Of a DNA stretch of 64,000 nt, positions 1-9,171 are shown in pieces (position 1 is the first letter of the stretch; the number at the start of each line of letters is the position of its first letter). The translations under genes were made by a program, and so were the position numbers. The notes below the pieces were generated by a model, which worked only from the letters and a program-made list of their open reading frames with translations, ran no database searches and was not told the DNA's origin. The DNA comes from CBDAUN01 sp965214615 (GTDB lineage: Bacteria; Pseudomonadota; Gammaproteobacteria; Arenicellales; JAJDZL01): the NCBI GenBank assembly GCA_965214615.1, contig OZ243952.1, positions 1,302,001 to 1,366,000 of the forward strand, given 5' to 3'.

Positions 1-552
1 CTCGGCAAATAGCGTCATCTTTGCTCGCACTTCCGCTCCAAGCATGAATCGCGTCGTCTGCTCGCCATCCTTACCGATGCCCATATCTCCAGTGATTACG
101 CCCGCGACACGGTCTCCTTCGCATAGCACTTCGGCGGCAGCGTAGCCAGGAAAGATATCGACGCCGGATTCCTCGGCCTGCTCGCCCAGCCAGCGGCACA
201 GGTTGCCTAGGGAAATGATGTAATTGCCGTGGTTGTTCATCTGAGGCGGAGTAGGCAGCTTGATCGAACGGCTTGCGGTAAGAAACACGAAATGATCCTC
301 TGAAACCGGCGTGTTCAGCGGCGCTCCCTTGTCTTTCCAGTCAGGAATGAGCTCGTTCAAGGAACGCGGTTCCAGTACAGCGCCTGAAAGGATGTGTGCG
401 CCGACTTCCGATCCCTTTTCCAATATGCAAACGCTAAGGTCGGTGCCGTTTTCCATGCAAAGCTGGCGCAGCCGGATACCGGCGGCAAGTCCGGACGGTC
501 CGGCGCCGACGATAACGACATCGTATTCAAGATAATCCCTTTCTACGCTCAT
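1..552 (-). CDS. Electron transfer flavoprotein-ubiquinone oxidoreductase, N-terminal part
   Basis: The 184 visible codons start at ATG 552 and stay open to the window edge, so the C-terminal two thirds, including the expected 4Fe-4S cluster region, lie outside. The protein opens with a dinucleotide-binding fold motif, VVIVGAGPSGLAAGIRL (about residues 13-29), for FAD. It continues with EKGSEVGAHILSGAVLEPR and a LNELIPDW segment, which are hallmark ETF-QO sequences. The family is an inner-membrane flavoprotein that moves electrons from reduced ETF, fed by acyl-CoA and methylated-amine dehydrogenases, to ubiquinone. That fits the many acyl-CoA and methyl-amine genes in the window. No neighbour in the same direction is close upstream. 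Confidence 0.93.
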   Translation of the reverse strand, partial: MSVERDYLEYDVVIVGAGPSGLAAGIRLRQLCMENGTDLSVCILEKGSEVGAHILSGAVLEPRSLNELIPDWKDKGAPLNTPVSEDHFVFLTASRSIKLPTPPQMNNHGNYIISLGNLCRWLGEQAEESGVDIFPGYAAAEVLCEGDRVAGVITGDMGIGKDGEQTTRFMLGAEVRAKMTLFAE

Positions 553-795
553 AGTGCCTTGGTTCTCCCTTTACAAAAGATGTTTTGCAGTGTTGCTGCC
601 TGTTATATATGTTCTGTCCGGAAAATGACGACTTATCGCATATTTCTCAGCCCGCGCGGCACTTTGCGGTTCGCGCCGGCAGCTGCGGCGAAGCCAGAGA
701 CTGACTGGCAGACCGGTTCACAATACTCAGCGATGGGCGAAAGCCGAATTGTGAGCTGTCATTCTCGGAATTGCCTTGTTCTCGGCAAGGTTGGC

Positions 796-1722
796 CTAGA
801 AATCCGAAGTGCTGGAGAATTTGGGCTTTCTAGCTTTCATAAGAGCTGCCCCGTCCTCCTTTGTGTGATATTCAACATTCAATTCCAATCCCCCATTGCT
901 CGACTTTTCAATGTTCAAAAAAACTTGCCCTTCTTGATAGGATATCCACAAATCCTGGGTCTTGTCTAAAACGAAGTTTTCTACTTCCTTGTCACCAAAC
1001 TCCCAGTCGCGCGAATATTTTCCATCAAGGCTTCCTTTCAACTCGTTGAATAGATTTGTTGGATCGGAAATTAAATCTAAAACATGAAAATGCGTTTGTA
1101 AACCTAATGCTACAACGAGTTTCTCAACTACTCTCTCACTTTCTGGCAGTTCAGGCAATGGCGAATAATATGCGAGAATATTGGCTAGCGTATTCCTGTC
1201 GACGAGCAATGTGTCAACAAAACGTGCGCTTGAATTTTGGCAAAATGACTCAAGCTGCCAGATTGTACTCTCACCTGCGCCATATCTCATCAATATGCCC
1301 AGACTCATAAGATCAATAGCATCTTCACCCCAAATGTCAATGAGCTCCGATTTAAAATCATATATCGAGTCATACCTTGGGAGCATTACCCCAAGTCTTC
1401 CTCTGGGAATTAACCCATGAAGTTTTTCGCATATCTTGTTTTCGTCTTGAACTTGGTACTCTTGTTGCAGATCAAGAATTAATTGATCGACATCATCCCA
1501 AGTCCATCCTATTTCTTCGGGTTCTGAATAAGTAACATAGAAACTGAGGTCGTCCAATCCATAACAACTGCTCACTGTGCAATTCGCATTGACAACGCTC
1601 TCCGGAGTGCCAATTCTTATGTCGCGAAATCCAATGCTTTCTGACGACGTCGACGATTCATCGGCTTTGGCGGCATTGGCATTGAGCAGGGAAATCAAGG
1701 AAAAAACAATCAAGATTCCCAA
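796..1722 (-). CDS. Hypothetical secreted protein
   Basis: I do not recognise the family. The frame is open from 1986, but a TTG at 1722 gives a 308-residue product that begins directly with a signal-peptide-like stretch, LGILIVFSLISLLNANAAKA, with cleavage likely after AKA. The longer version would add an arginine-rich, low-quality leader, so I prefer the TTG, although no strong ribosome binding site is visible. The mature part is acidic, has four cysteines in its first half (including CTVSSC), and many Trp and Tyr residues. An extracytoplasmic location is inferred only from the leader. It lies downstream of the DUF1989 gene on the same strand. Confidence 0.5.
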   Translation of the reverse strand: MGILIVFSLISLLNANAAKADESSTSSESIGFRDIRIGTPESVVNANCTVSSCYGLDDLSFYVTYSEPEEIGWTWDDVDQLILDLQQEYQVQDENKICEKLHGLIPRGRLGVMLPRYDSIYDFKSELIDIWGEDAIDLMSLGILMRYGAGESTIWQLESFCQNSSARFVDTLLVDRNTLANILAYYSPLPELPESERVVEKLVVALGLQTHFHVLDLISDPTNLFNELKGSLDGKYSRDWEFGDKEVENFVLDKTQDLWISYQEGQVFLNIEKSSNGGLELNVEYHTKEDGAALMKARKPKFSSTSDF

Positions 1723-1992
1723 ATTGATGTCGCCAGCCGCATTTGCCGAGTTGGGCCGTAGACCGAATGCCCGGGCGATGGTGTTTGGCTTTCTATTTTC
1801 TTCGCTCAATCTATCCCCGCACCCATGCCGGTTCAATCTCCAATTCAAGCACGCCAGATTGAACACTTTCTTCGCCTCTTTTTCCAAAAGAAATCTTGCT
1901 GTACTATTGCCGGCTGCATATGTCCGGTACGCAAAAAGTTGGCGAATCGAATTTTCGCATGCAATGCGACACGGCAGAGGCCGCAACCGCGG

Positions 1993-2604
1993 CTATGACG
2001 AGTTCCGAATTTGCACTCTGATCGGCGTAGGCTTGCCACTGTTGCATGGGTTATTGATCTGCGGACAATTCGATATGATCGCGATAATATCCATTTCCGC
2101 CCGCAGTTCAACATAGTCGCCAGCCTTTGAATTGCCTTCGATAAATACGCTTTGCGCTGTTGCGCCGTCCTCAAAAACGGGGACCGAGCAGAAAAAGTTA
2201 ATGTTCGGAACAATGTCCCGCCAGCCGAGGCCATGCCTTTGAAGCGCCTCGATGAAATTCTCCCTGCATCCGGGTGCGTCGTACACGCCGTAGAGCATTG
2301 AGTTGCTCCATGACGAACAGCATCCGGCAATCGTATCGTGACCGCCTACAGTATCCTCAATGACTCGCATCATCGGATTTGCGTAATCCGAATACAAGAC
2401 CGAACCCTTGGCTATTCGGATGTTCCGTGCCGCCTTGATGGTGTTCGGCGCGTGATACCGCTCCTGCGGCCTTTCTGCGCAATAGCACAGGAAGTCGACG
2501 CCTTGCCGGCCGTGCAGGTCGATTATTCTCAGGCTTTGCCCGTTCTCAAAAACAGCATCCCACGACTGCCCGGCTGGCACTATTTCATCGTAAAGCAGGT
2601 TCAT
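1993..2604 (-). CDS. DUF1989 / urea carboxylase-associated family protein
   Basis: The 203-residue product matches the DUF1989 family, some members of which sit beside urea amidolyase genes. Recognisable parts are the opening VPAGQSWDAVFENGQSLRI, the DLHGRQGVDFLCYCA segment, SDYANPMMRVIEDTVGGHD, and the terminal SNCPQINNPCN motif with conserved Cys residues. The frame is open to 2673, but homology begins after the ATG at 2604, so this start is chosen; no clear Shine-Dalgarno is seen. The biochemical role of the family is poorly known. No urea carboxylase, allophanate hydrolase or urea transporter is nearby, so a link to urea use here is not supported. Confidence 0.8.
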   Translation of the reverse strand: MNLLYDEIVPAGQSWDAVFENGQSLRIIDLHGRQGVDFLCYCAERPQERYHAPNTIKAARNIRIAKGSVLYSDYANPMMRVIEDTVGGHDTIAGCCSSWSNSMLYGVYDAPGCRENFIEALQRHGLGWRDIVPNINFFCSVPVFEDGATAQSVFIEGNSKAGDYVELRAEMDIIAIISNCPQINNPCNSGKPTPIRVQIRNSS

Positions 2605-2713
2605 GCTAATATCGGGTTGCGCACAGGCGCAGCATCGGAATCTTCGTGTCAGCAGATATGACGAAGTATACACAAACGCCGCAAGGTTCAGACAAGCCTG
2701 AATGGTGCGACGT

Positions 2714-2719
2714 TATAAT
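2714..2719 (+). promoter_or_regulatory. Consensus -10 box ahead of the SDR gene
   Basis: A perfect TATAAT lies 48 bases before the SDR start codon. No convincing -35 hexamer is found at 16-18 bases; the best match (CAGACA, 2689-2694) is 19 bases away. The site is consistent with a sigma-70 promoter for the downstream gene. Confidence 0.4.
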
Positions 2720-2766
2720 TTTCACCTTGCTTTGCGCAAATTGAATTCAAACAAAGGACAAATGCC

Positions 2767-3531
2767 ATGAACATTGAAGGAATCGCAGCAATCGTGACAG
2801 GGAGCGCTTCCGGGATGGGCGAAGCGACATCGCGCTTTTTGGCCGCGGCCGGAGCCAAAGTGACTTTGCTGGACATCGATGAACGCAGAATTCGATCGAT
2901 TGCCGATGAGTGTGGCGCTTATGCGGTCGCCTGCGATGTGACCGACAGCGCAAGCATGGAGTCTGCGCTTGCGTCGGCTGCGGCAATAAGCGGCGAAGCA
3001 AGGGTATTGATCAATTGCGCCGGCATCGCGCCCGCCAAGCGCATTGTAGGAAGAAATGGCGCCATGCCGCTGGAAGACTTCAAGCGTGTCATTGACGTCA
3101 ATCTCGTCGGAACGTTCAATGCAATGCGCGTCATGGCGGCCCGGGTCAGAAACGAACCCGTGCTGGATGAAGCCGGAGAACGCGGTGTCATTGTGAACGT
3201 GGCTTCGGTTTCAGCCTATGAAGGTCAGGTTGGCCAGGCTGCGTACAGCGCCTCGAAAGGCGCGATTGTCGCTCTCACTATACAGGCGGCCCGCGAGCTG
3301 GCCAGTGCGGGAATCCGGGTTATGACGATTGCGCCGGGACTGATTGCAACGCCGATGCTGTTCGGCATGTCGCAAGAGGTGCAGGACAGCCTTGCTGCGC
3401 AAGTCCCTTTTCCGAAACGGCTGGGCCAGCCTCAGGAATTTGCCCGCCTGGTCGGACACATCATCGAAAATCAGATGTTAAACGGCGATGTGATTCGCCT
3501 TGACGGCGCAATCAGAATGCAGCCTAAGTGA
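2767..3531 (+). CDS. SDR-family 3-hydroxyacyl-CoA dehydrogenase-like oxidoreductase
   Basis: This 254-residue short-chain dehydrogenase has the NAD(P)-binding motif TGSASGMG near the N-terminus, the NCAG segment, and a catalytic set S147, Y160 and K164 (YSASK). An aspartate at the end of the second beta strand (LLDID) suggests NAD preference. The sequence resembles the type II 3-hydroxyacyl-CoA dehydrogenase (HSD17B10) group, which oxidises (S)-3-hydroxyacyl-CoA in beta-oxidation. The ATG is preceded by AAAGGA at a suitable distance. It converges with the isomerase gene, and the two stop codons abut. Exact substrate is inferred from similarity and from the acyl-CoA neighbours. Confidence 0.85.
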   Translation: MNIEGIAAIVTGSASGMGEATSRFLAAAGAKVTLLDIDERRIRSIADECGAYAVACDVTDSASMESALASAAAISGEARVLINCAGIAPAKRIVGRNGAMPLEDFKRVIDVNLVGTFNAMRVMAARVRNEPVLDEAGERGVIVNVASVSAYEGQVGQAAYSASKGAIVALTIQAARELASAGIRVMTIAPGLIATPMLFGMSQEVQDSLAAQVPFPKRLGQPQEFARLVGHIIENQMLNGDVIRLDGAIRMQPK

Positions 3532-4182
3532 TCAGGCAGTACCGGGACGACGGACCGGCCGGCTGATTGCGTCGCCTACGGCATCGATTCGTTTCATTGC
3601 CGCGCTTTCGAACAGCGTGTCATCGTCAAGATAATCGATCAGCATATCCAGGGAATCCAGTCCCCAGAAAAGTTCGCCGTCCGCTGTGATAGTCGGCACG
3701 CCGAACACTCCCAGGCTGATTGCCGATTCGGTATTGCTGCGAAGAGCTGATTTGATTCTGTCGTCTGCAATCAATCGGTCCGCGTCGGTGACGCCCAGAG
3801 TTTCGCATACCGCATTCCAGCATTCCGGTCCCGAAGGATCAATGTCTTCAGACCAGATCACGCGATAGATCTTCGCGATAACCTCAGGATCATTGTCCAA
3901 GGCGATCGTCAGCCGAAGATAGGGCAGAGGATTGAACGGGTGCGACCTGGGCACTTTAAACGCCACGTCCAGCTTGTTCGCAAGCCACACCGTGTGCCTG
4001 TAGGTGAACTGCCTTTTGCGCTCCACTTCTACCGGTCCGAGCTGGCCCCAGTGCTTCAAAAGACCGGCGAACAAAACCGGGCAGTGATTGACCTGAACAG
4101 ATTCCGGCAGCCGGTTCAGCTGTTCATTCAGCAGATAGGCAAATGGGGAAACGTAATCGAAATAAATATCTATGGAATGCAT
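3532..4182 (-). CDS. 2-hydroxychromene-2-carboxylate isomerase / DsbA-family protein
   Basis: The 216-residue product has the thioredoxin-like opening IDIYFDYVSPFAYLL typical of the NahD/kappa-GST branch of the DsbA superfamily. Further family features are PVLFAGLLKHWG, the SHPFNPLPYLR segment, and FGVPTITADGELFWGLDSL near the C-terminus. Characterised relatives use glutathione to isomerise 2-hydroxychromene-2-carboxylate in naphthalene breakdown. No aromatic-ring pathway is adjacent, so the true substrate is unknown. It lies 23 bases downstream of the acyl-CoA synthetase gene on the same strand and is probably co-transcribed with it. Confidence 0.85.
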   Translation of the reverse strand: MHSIDIYFDYVSPFAYLLNEQLNRLPESVQVNHCPVLFAGLLKHWGQLGPVEVERKRQFTYRHTVWLANKLDVAFKVPRSHPFNPLPYLRLTIALDNDPEVIAKIYRVIWSEDIDPSGPECWNAVCETLGVTDADRLIADDRIKSALRSNTESAISLGVFGVPTITADGELFWGLDSLDMLIDYLDDDTLFESAAMKRIDAVGDAISRPVRRPGTA

Positions 4183-4205
4183 CGGACAAGTAGTATTGGG
4201 AAAAA

Positions 4206-5834
4206 TCAGAGTGCTTCAGCTTGCTGGCGAAGTACGAATTTTTGAACTTTGCCGGTAGAGGTTTTCGGCAGATCACAGAAAACAACAGTTCTAGGGGCTT
4301 TGTACCGGGCCATATTCTGCTTGCAGAACTCGATGATCTCCTCTTCGTCCGGCTGCGCAGATGCAGCAGGATTCAAAGTCACAAAGGCGCAGGGCGTTTC
4401 GCCCCACTTGTCGTCCGGGCGCGCGACAACGGCTGCCTCGAGCACAGCGGGATGCCCGAACAGCACGCTTTCAATTTCAATCGATGAAATATTTTCTCCG
4501 CCGGAAATAATCACGTCCTTTGAACGGTCCTTGAGCTGAATGTAGCGGTCCGGGTGCATGACTCCGAGGTCGCCGGAATGAAACCACCCGCCTTGAAACG
4601 CCTCCGCGCTTGCCTTGGGATTTTTCAGGTATCCCTTCATCACATTGTTTCCCCGAAACATGACTTCGCCCATAGTGGATTGATCTGCGGGAAACTGCTC
4701 CATCGTTTCGGGTTCGAATATTTCCAGTCCGTCCAGTACTGTATACGGAACCCCCTGCCTTGACTTAACTTGAGCTTTCTGGTGTTCCGGCAGTTCGTCC
4801 CACTCGTCGTGCCACTCGCAGATGACTGCCGGACCGTAGGTTTCGGTGAGTCCGTACACATGGGTCATGTCAAAGCCCGTGCGCTCCATTTTTTCAAGTA
4901 CTGCCGGAGGCGGCGGAGCGGCCGCAGTCATCACTTTGACTTCTCGGGGCAGGGGTCGCCGGTCGCTGTCAGATGCATTGACGATCATGCCCAGTACAAT
5001 TGGTGCGCCGCAAAAATGGGTGACGCCGTTATTTTCCATCTCTTCGAAGATTCCTCTCGCGGTTACTTTGCGCATGCACACATTGGTTCCGCCGAGCATT
5101 GCGATGGTCCAGGGAAAACACCAGCCATTGCAATGGAACATCGGCAGCGTCCAAAGATAGACCGGGTGCATTTTCATCTTCCAATTGATTGCATTGCTTA
5201 GGGAATTTAAGTATGCTCCTCGATAATGATAGACCACGCCCTTCGGGTTTCCTGTCGTGCCAGAGGTGTAGTTGAGCGAGATCGCATCCCATTCGTCATC
5301 GGGGGCGACAGGAGTGAAATCACGATTTTCTTGACACAGGCAACTAACATAGTCCATACTTCCCGAAATTCTTGATTGATGCACCGCATCATCGGTTATG
5401 GAGACGACTTCGATTTTTCGATTCAATTTACTTAGCGCTTCGGCAACGACGCCGGAAAATTCGCAATCGGCAATGAGGAGCTTGGTCTCGGCATGATCGA
5501 GAATGAAAGCGATCGTATCGGCGTCAAGCCGAGTGTTGAGCGTGTTTAGGACAGCACCGGACATCGGCACAGAAAAGTGCGCTTCATACATTTCAGGCGT
5601 GTTAGGCGCAATGATGGAAACCGTGTCCCCGCGGCCGATGCCTCTTTGAGCAAGGAATGAGGCGAATTGAATACAGCGCTCGTAGGTTTGTCTCCACGTA
5701 TATCTCACATTTCCGTGAATCAGCGAAATGCGCTCAGGAAATACCTTGGCACTTCTTTCGAGGAATCCTATCGGTGAAAGCGGCAGGTAGTTTGCCGGAT
5801 TCTTGCCGAGGTCGAGCTCATATTGATTATTCAT
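4206..5834 (-). CDS. AMP-forming acyl-CoA synthetase
   Basis: The 542-residue product belongs to the adenylate-forming acyl-CoA ligases. Visible motifs are the phosphate-binding YTSGTTGNPKGVVYHYRGAY, the adenine-binding YGLTETYGP, the WFHSGDLG motif, the hinge KDRSKDVIISGGENIS, and the catalytic lysine segment KTSTGKVQKF at the end. It activates a carboxylic acid to its CoA thioester through an acyl-AMP; the medium/long-chain AlkK-like group is the nearest match, with chain length undetermined. The frame extends to 5906, but the ATG at 5834 places homology at the start. It is divergent from the hydratase/PHA genes, so a shared control region of about 100 bases (5835-5934) is likely. Confidence 0.9.
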   Translation of the reverse strand: MNNQYELDLGKNPANYLPLSPIGFLERSAKVFPERISLIHGNVRYTWRQTYERCIQFASFLAQRGIGRGDTVSIIAPNTPEMYEAHFSVPMSGAVLNTLNTRLDADTIAFILDHAETKLLIADCEFSGVVAEALSKLNRKIEVVSITDDAVHQSRISGSMDYVSCLCQENRDFTPVAPDDEWDAISLNYTSGTTGNPKGVVYHYRGAYLNSLSNAINWKMKMHPVYLWTLPMFHCNGWCFPWTIAMLGGTNVCMRKVTARGIFEEMENNGVTHFCGAPIVLGMIVNASDSDRRPLPREVKVMTAAAPPPPAVLEKMERTGFDMTHVYGLTETYGPAVICEWHDEWDELPEHQKAQVKSRQGVPYTVLDGLEIFEPETMEQFPADQSTMGEVMFRGNNVMKGYLKNPKASAEAFQGGWFHSGDLGVMHPDRYIQLKDRSKDVIISGGENISSIEIESVLFGHPAVLEAAVVARPDDKWGETPCAFVTLNPAASAQPDEEEIIEFCKQNMARYKAPRTVVFCDLPKTSTGKVQKFVLRQQAEAL

Positions 5835-5934
5835 AGATGCTGTACACGAATTGCGGTGGTTGAGGATTATATTGAATTTGCAATGGGGTCGAACGCAGTC
5901 GATCAACCCTTGAATATTAAACTGAGGACTAATA

Positions 5935-6480
5935 ATGAACCGAAGTGAACTGGCAGTAGGCGAAATGAATCGGACAGATCATGACAATGATTTGAGAAGC
6001 ACCATAGACGATATGCACGGATATTATTTTGAAGAACTTTCACTGGGTATGACGGCCGCGTTCGGCAAGACCCTGACTGATGCGGATGTACTGATGTTCA
6101 CAGGCGTATCCGGCGATACCAATCCGTTGCACCTGAATCGCGATTTCGCCAGCTTCACGCCCTTTGGCGAGCCAATTGTGCACGGAATGCTGACAGCCAG
6201 TCTGATATCCACGCTGATCGGTACTCGGCTACCGGGACCCGGATGTATCTATATGGACCAGAAACTGAAGTTCAAGGTACCGGTACGTGTCGGGGATACC
6301 ATCATCGCAAAGGTGAAGATCATTGATCTGGATGAGCAGCGTCCGTATGCGACATTGCGAACCACGTGCGAAGTTTCCGGAGAAGTTGTTCTTGAAGGCG
6401 AGGCGAAGGTGAAAGTGCCCAGCAAGGCAAAAAGATCAAAGCCGGGTGCGCAGCACACAAACGGTCAAAGTGCCAATTAG
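5935..6480 (+). CDS. MaoC-family (R)-specific enoyl-CoA hydratase (PhaJ-like)
   Basis: The 181-residue protein has a single hotdog fold with the MaoC/PhaJ hydratase core: TDADVLMFTGVSGDTNPLHL carries the catalytic Asp and His (D..NP.H), followed by FGEPIVHGMLTASLIS. Such enzymes hydrate trans-2-enoyl-CoA to (R)-3-hydroxyacyl-CoA. The PHA synthase gene follows after 84 bases, so its likely job is supplying monomer from beta-oxidation. A TGAGGA sequence precedes the ATG at 5935; an inner ATG at 6013, where homology starts, is an alternative. The C-terminus is a short basic tail absent from minimal family members. Confidence 0.88.
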   Translation: MNRSELAVGEMNRTDHDNDLRSTIDDMHGYYFEELSLGMTAAFGKTLTDADVLMFTGVSGDTNPLHLNRDFASFTPFGEPIVHGMLTASLISTLIGTRLPGPGCIYMDQKLKFKVPVRVGDTIIAKVKIIDLDEQRPYATLRTTCEVSGEVVLEGEAKVKVPSKAKRSKPGAQHTNGQSAN

Positions 6481-6511
6481 TCTGACCGAATGGAAAGTGT
6501 TCAGCTAAGCG

Positions 6512-6530
6512 CCGAGAATTTGATTCTCGG
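6512..6530. promoter_or_regulatory. 8-bp perfect hairpin between hydratase and PHA synthase genes
   Basis: CCGAGAAT and ATTCTCGG form a perfect stem around a 3-base loop. No T-run follows, so it is not a standard intrinsic terminator. It could attenuate or stabilise the message between the two genes, or bind a regulator. Confidence 0.4.
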
Positions 6531-6564
6531 AGTCAATGCAACCGCATCAATCGATTATTGAATT

Positions 6565-8346
6565 ATGGAAAAACGCCTAGATACCGACGAAATGGAACCG
6601 CATTCCGAAATGGGGGCAACCTTGGGCGAAATCTCTCGCCAGTACTTGCGCGTCGTTCAGCAACTTGGAACGACACTGCAGAATGATGACAGTGAACCGA
6701 TGAAGGCTTCTGCCGACCTGACGCCTGTATTTGCCGAAGCTGCTTCGAAAAATTTGTTCGACTTCGGCAAAATGGCGGAAATCAACGCAAATGCCTTTCA
6801 GCAGTTTGCAAATATGTCTGCAGATCTGTGGCTGCGCCGCATGAACGTCGAATCCTCCTTGGACAATGGAGACTCAGCCGGAGGCGACCCGCGTTTTCGT
6901 TCGTCGCAGTGGCAGGAGAACCTGTGGTTCAGCGCCATGCATCAGTCTTATTCGATAATGAGCCGGTACATGCGCGGCTTCATGAGCGCGCCGGAAGGCA
7001 TGGATCCGAACGACGCGCGCAAGCTCGAATTCTACACAGAGCAGATTTGCGATGCGCTGGCGCCGACGAATTACTTTTGGACCAACCCTGATGCCATGCA
7101 GGAGGCCTCAAAGACCAACGGCAAGAGCATTGCTCAGGGACTGAAGAATTTCGCCGACGATCTTGAATTCGGCAGCGGCGTCAAGATGGTTGACAAGAGC
7201 CAGTTTCGACTGGGCGAGAATCTTGCGACAACGCCGGGAAAGGTGATCGCCAGAAATCGGCTGGCAGAGCTGATTCAGTATGAGCCTGTTCGGAGCACTG
7301 TTCATGCCACGCCGATCATGATTGTTCCGCCGTGGATCAACAAGTTCTACATTCTGGATATGAAGCCGGCCAATTCGTTTATCGGCTGGCTCGTCAATCA
7401 GGGCTATTCGGTGTTCGTTATTTCCTGGATCAATCCTGACGAATCCTACCGCGATACCGGATTTGACGACTATCTCGAGTCAGGTCCGCTTTGGGCTGCC
7501 GAACAGATTCGGTCGGCGACCGGTTCAGAGCAAGTCAATGCCATCGGCTACTGCATTGGCGGAACATTGCTAGCCACGATGCTGGGCTACTGCGCGCAGA
7601 AAGGCATCAGCCCGATTCGCAGCGCGACGTTTTTGACGACCATGATTGACTTTTCCGAACCGGGCGACCTTGGTGTGTTTGTGGACGAACAAAGCGTGTC
7701 GGAACTTGAAAAGACCATGATGAACGATGGCTATCTGGATGGCAAATGCATGGCATCGACGTTCAGCATGATGCGCTCGAACGATCTGATTTGGCATTTT
7801 GTTGCGAACAACTATCTGATGGGCAAGGATCCGGGGGCATTCGATTTGCTGTACTGGAATTCTGACTCGACCCGCATGCCGGCAAGAATGCACAGCGAGT
7901 ATCTGCGTTCGATGTATCTGGAAAACAGGCTGTGTACGCCTGGGGCGCTTGAGGTAATGGGCAAGCCGATCGATCTATCCAAGGTCACGGTGCCGTGCTA
8001 TTTTCTATCTACGCATCTGGACCACATCGCTCCATGGAAATCGACCTATGCCGGGGCGCGTCTGTTGTCCGGCGATGTTCGATTCACCTTGGGCGAGTCC
8101 GGGCATATTGCCGGAGTAGTGAATCCGCCAGCAAAGAAGAAATACGGCTACTGGACATCGGACGGAACATTGTCCGAATCTGCCGATGAATGGCTCGAAC
8201 AGGCATCGAACCACAAAGGGTCGTGGTGGCCTGACTGGAAGAAATGGATGCGCAAGTTCAACGGCAAGAAGGTTGAAGCGGCGCCTGCAGGATCTGGAGC
8301 GCTGCCGGCGATCGAGGACGCGCCGGGCAGCTACGTCAAGCTTTGA
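6565..8346 (+). CDS. phaC: Class I poly(3-hydroxyalkanoate) synthase
   Basis: At 593 residues this is the usual size of a class I PHA synthase, which polymerises (R)-3-hydroxyacyl-CoA into storage polyester. The alpha/beta-hydrolase core carries the lipase-like box GYCIGG with nucleophile C330, the aspartate D486 in HLDHIAPW, and H514 in ESGHIAGV, spaced as in characterised enzymes. The N-terminal about 200 residues match the PhaC N-terminal domain (LWFSAMHQSY, WTNPDAMQEA). No second subunit (PhaE/PhaR) gene is seen, in agreement with class I. phaA, phaB and phasin genes are absent locally, so monomer supply probably comes through the upstream hydratase. No clear ribosome binding site precedes the ATG. 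Confidence 0.95.
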   Translation: MEKRLDTDEMEPHSEMGATLGEISRQYLRVVQQLGTTLQNDDSEPMKASADLTPVFAEAASKNLFDFGKMAEINANAFQQFANMSADLWLRRMNVESSLDNGDSAGGDPRFRSSQWQENLWFSAMHQSYSIMSRYMRGFMSAPEGMDPNDARKLEFYTEQICDALAPTNYFWTNPDAMQEASKTNGKSIAQGLKNFADDLEFGSGVKMVDKSQFRLGENLATTPGKVIARNRLAELIQYEPVRSTVHATPIMIVPPWINKFYILDMKPANSFIGWLVNQGYSVFVISWINPDESYRDTGFDDYLESGPLWAAEQIRSATGSEQVNAIGYCIGGTLLATMLGYCAQKGISPIRSATFLTTMIDFSEPGDLGVFVDEQSVSELEKTMMNDGYLDGKCMASTFSMMRSNDLIWHFVANNYLMGKDPGAFDLLYWNSDSTRMPARMHSEYLRSMYLENRLCTPGALEVMGKPIDLSKVTVPCYFLSTHLDHIAPWKSTYAGARLLSGDVRFTLGESGHIAGVVNPPAKKKYGYWTSDGTLSESADEWLEQASNHKGSWWPDWKKWMRKFNGKKVEAAPAGSGALPAIEDAPGSYVKL

Positions 8347-8427
8347 GCGAAAGCGGACCGGTGCAAGCGCAGCCCGGCTGAGGCGAATATCTGAGAATCC
8401 CGGGTGGCCGGGCTGGCCATCGGCCGG

Positions 8428-9171
8428 CTATTTCCCGGTAAATGCGCTGATGCCGTCGATAGCGGAATCGAACGTCATATTGCAGGCCATGCGTTCGCTG
8501 GCAATCTGATAGGCGTCTTCGAGTCCGGTTTCGATCTGGCGATAGAACAGCTGTTTCCCCAGTTCGAGTACGTCGCGCGGTTTCCCGGCGATAGTTTGTG
8601 CAAGCTCCATTGTCTCGTGCTCAAGCGTGTCAGGGTCGGCGATACGGTTGATCAGGCCGTTCTCCTTGGCTTCGAAGGCGTCGATGAATTCTCCGGTAAA
8701 CAGCATTTCAAGCGCGTGCTTGCGCGCAATGTTTCGACTCAGCGGTACACTTGGTGTCGAGCAGAACAGGCCAAGATTAACGCCTGAAACTGCAAACTGG
8801 GCTTCCGAAGACGCAACCGCCAGGTCGCTATTCGCAACGAGCTGGCATCCGGCGGCTGTTGCGATGCCCTGGACGCAGGCTATGACCGGCTGCGGCATTC
8901 GCGTCATCGTCAGCATCATGCGGCTGCATTGGTCGAACAATTGCCGGATCTGCTGATTGTCCTTTGCGTTTTGCATTTCCCTTAGGTCGTGTCCGGCGCA
9001 GAATGCTTTCCCGCGTGCAGCGAGAACGACCACGTTGATGGCCTGATCTTTCGCTATCTCATCAAATGCATCTTGCAGTATGGTGAGCATTTGTGAAGAA
9101 AGCGGATTGTACTTTTGCGGGTGATTGAGGGTGAGCCGCTCTACCGCGCCAAATTTTTCTCGTTCAAGCAT
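8428..9171 (-). CDS. Enoyl-CoA hydratase/isomerase family protein
   Basis: The 247-residue product is a crotonase-fold protein. The oxyanion-hole segment AFCAGHDLREM and the second CoA-site segment CVQGIATAAGCQLVANSDLA are clear. In the second segment the usual catalytic glutamate before the loop cannot be assigned with certainty, so hydratase versus isomerase activity is open. GLFCSTPSVPLSRNI is typical of the ECHDC3-like subgroup. The ATG at 9171 is chosen because homology starts there, although the frame runs to 9261. The gene converges with phaC across an 81-base gap rich in CCGGC repeats that could form a bidirectional terminator. Confidence 0.88.
   Translation of the reverse strand: MLEREKFGAVERLTLNHPQKYNPLSSQMLTILQDAFDEIAKDQAINVVVLAARGKAFCAGHDLREMQNAKDNQQIRQLFDQCSRMMLTMTRMPQPVIACVQGIATAAGCQLVANSDLAVASSEAQFAVSGVNLGLFCSTPSVPLSRNIARKHALEMLFTGEFIDAFEAKENGLINRIADPDTLEHETMELAQTIAGKPRDVLELGKQLFYRQIETGLEDAYQIASERMACNMTFDSAIDGISAFTGK

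Noticed and set aside
1845..2330. 161-codon minus-strand frame
   Set aside because: Shadow of the DUF1989 gene in another frame, with no domain.
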